Below are positions 5,684 through 6,422 of a DNA stretch of 6,422 nt, one piece after another. The notes below the pieces were generated by a model that worked only from the letters and a program-made list of their open reading frames with translations, made no database searches and had not been told where the DNA came from. Made by a program: the position numbers and the translations under genes. Within the stretch, counting starts at the first letter, position 1; every line of letters starts with the position of its first letter. Source of the DNA: Pseudomonadota bacterium (GTDB lineage Bacteria; Pseudomonadota; Alphaproteobacteria; UBA8366; JADFVY01); the NCBI GenBank assembly GCA_015222795.1, contig JADFVY010000150.1:1-6422 (forward strand), in the 5' to 3' direction.

Positions 5684-6400
5684 TTAGTTGCGGTTGCCGA
5701 ACAGGCGCAACATGAACAGGAACAGATTGATGAAATCCAGATAGAGCGTCAGTGCGCCCATAATCGACTTCTTGGCCTCGGTCTCGGAGCCGTCGGCCTC
5801 GGAATACATGTTCCGAATTTTCTGCGTGTCGTAGGCGGTAAGGCCGACGAAAATCAACACGCCGATGACCGAAATCGCCCATTCAAGCGCGCCACTCTGC
5901 AGGAAGAGGTTGACGATGCTAGCGACGATCAGCCCGATCAGCCCCATGATCAGGAACGAACCGATGCCCGACAGGTCGCGCTTCGTGGTGTAGCCGTAGA
6001 TGCTCATCCCGGCAAACATCGACGTGGTGATGAAGAACACCCGCGTGATCGACGCACCCGTATAGGCGATGAAGATAAAGGACATCGACAGCCCCATCAG
6101 CGCGCTGAATACCCAGAATGTCGTCTGCGCGGTCGCGGCGCTCATTTTGTTTATCCTGGCGCTCATGAAAAACACGAGCCCCAGCGGAGCCAGCATCACG
6201 ACCCAAGCCAACGGCGTACCGTAAATGGTGGCCATGAGCTCGGGCGACTCTGAGGTAAAGTAAGCGACAATGCCGGTGACCGCGAGGCCAGCCGACATTA
6301 AGTTATAAACGCGAAGCATATAGGAGCGCAGGCCCTCATCGATATCGGCTGCGCTCCCAACTGTTTGCGTTGCAACGTGCAATCGCGGATCCAATGCCAT
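5684..6400 (-). CDS. Bax inhibitor-1 / YccA-YbhL family membrane protein
   Basis: This 238-residue inner-membrane protein belongs to the Bax inhibitor-1 (UPF0005/TMBIM) family. Seven hydrophobic helices lie at about 31-50, 61-80, 92-112, 119-137, 147-167, 171-190 and 214-234. The cytoplasmic N-terminus of about 30 residues is typical of bacterial members. The family signature GLTAYDTQKIR (186-196) is present. Asp191 in it and Asp222 in LYLDFINLF correspond in position to the aspartate pair linked to pH-dependent calcium leak in Bacillus YetJ. Escherichia coli relatives are YbhL and YccA; YccA interacts with the FtsH protease. A role in ion leak or in membrane protease control is therefore possible but not shown by this sequence. 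Length and motifs indicate an intact gene. The start at 6398-6400 has a clear Shine-Dalgarno, and the promoter would lie mostly beyond the window edge. Confidence 0.95.
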   Translation of the reverse strand: MALDPRLHVATQTVGSAADIDEGLRSYMLRVYNLMSAGLAVTGIVAYFTSESPELMATIYGTPLAWVVMLAPLGLVFFMSARINKMSAATAQTTFWVFSALMGLSMSFIFIAYTGASITRVFFITTSMFAGMSIYGYTTKRDLSGIGSFLIMGLIGLIVASIVNLFLQSGALEWAISVIGVLIFVGLTAYDTQKIRNMYSEADGSETEAKKSIMGALTLYLDFINLFLFMLRLFGNRN

Positions 6401-6405
6401 GATAA

Positions 6406-6413
6406 CCTCTCTC
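6406..6413 (-). promoter_or_regulatory. Shine-Dalgarno site of the Bax inhibitor-1 family gene
   Basis: On the minus strand GAGAGAGG lies 5 nt before the ATG at 6398-6400. It is the cleanest ribosome-binding site in the window and fixes this start. Confidence 0.75.
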
Positions 6414-6422
6414 GTTAAAAAC

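Overview
The window looks like a chromosomal segment of a GC-rich alphaproteobacterium. The GC-rich third positions, the PAS-domain style and the intergenic palindromes all fit that, and Rhodospirillales is my best guess, from general resemblance only. Six protein-coding genes are supported, with intergenic repeats between them. No rRNA, tRNA, CRISPR array, insertion sequence with a transposase, or phage gene is visible. No stretch longer than 300 bases lacks a gene.

Left part (1-941): the window opens inside a dispersed repeat whose outer end is at base 80. Directly against it lies a minus-strand gene for a SAM hydroxide adenosyltransferase (DUF62 family, 247 aa). It is transcribed divergently from the next gene across 118 bp.

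Signalling part (942-4019): two genes meet tail to tail, 9 bp apart. The plus-strand gene encodes a membrane-anchored PAS-PAS-REC-HPt protein with no histidine-kinase core. The minus-strand gene encodes a sigma-54-dependent response regulator that closely resembles Vibrio LuxO along its whole length. In Vibrio, phosphate passes from hybrid-kinase receivers to the HPt protein LuxU and then to LuxO. Here a receiver and an HPt domain sit in one protein beside a LuxO-like regulator. A dedicated phosphorelay is therefore plausible, but the kinase that would feed it is not in the window.

Right part (4020-6422): a 267-bp divergent region holds a 13-nt palindrome that overlaps a candidate promoter for the luxO-like gene. 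It is followed by a short-chain dehydrogenase/reductase gene. A 160-bp MITE-like palindromic element with about 45-bp inverted arms follows 16 bp after the dehydrogenase stop, and its end sequence matches the repeat at the left edge of the window. Next come a small two-CxxC zinc-ribbon protein, two adjacent long hairpins that are homologous to each other and differ by compensatory base changes, a strong rho-independent terminator, and a minus-strand seven-helix Bax inhibitor-1 family membrane protein.

The observations most worth a second look are the kinase-less REC-HPt protein paired with the LuxO-like regulator, the twin covarying hairpins, and the MITE-like family placed at the 3' ends of two genes.
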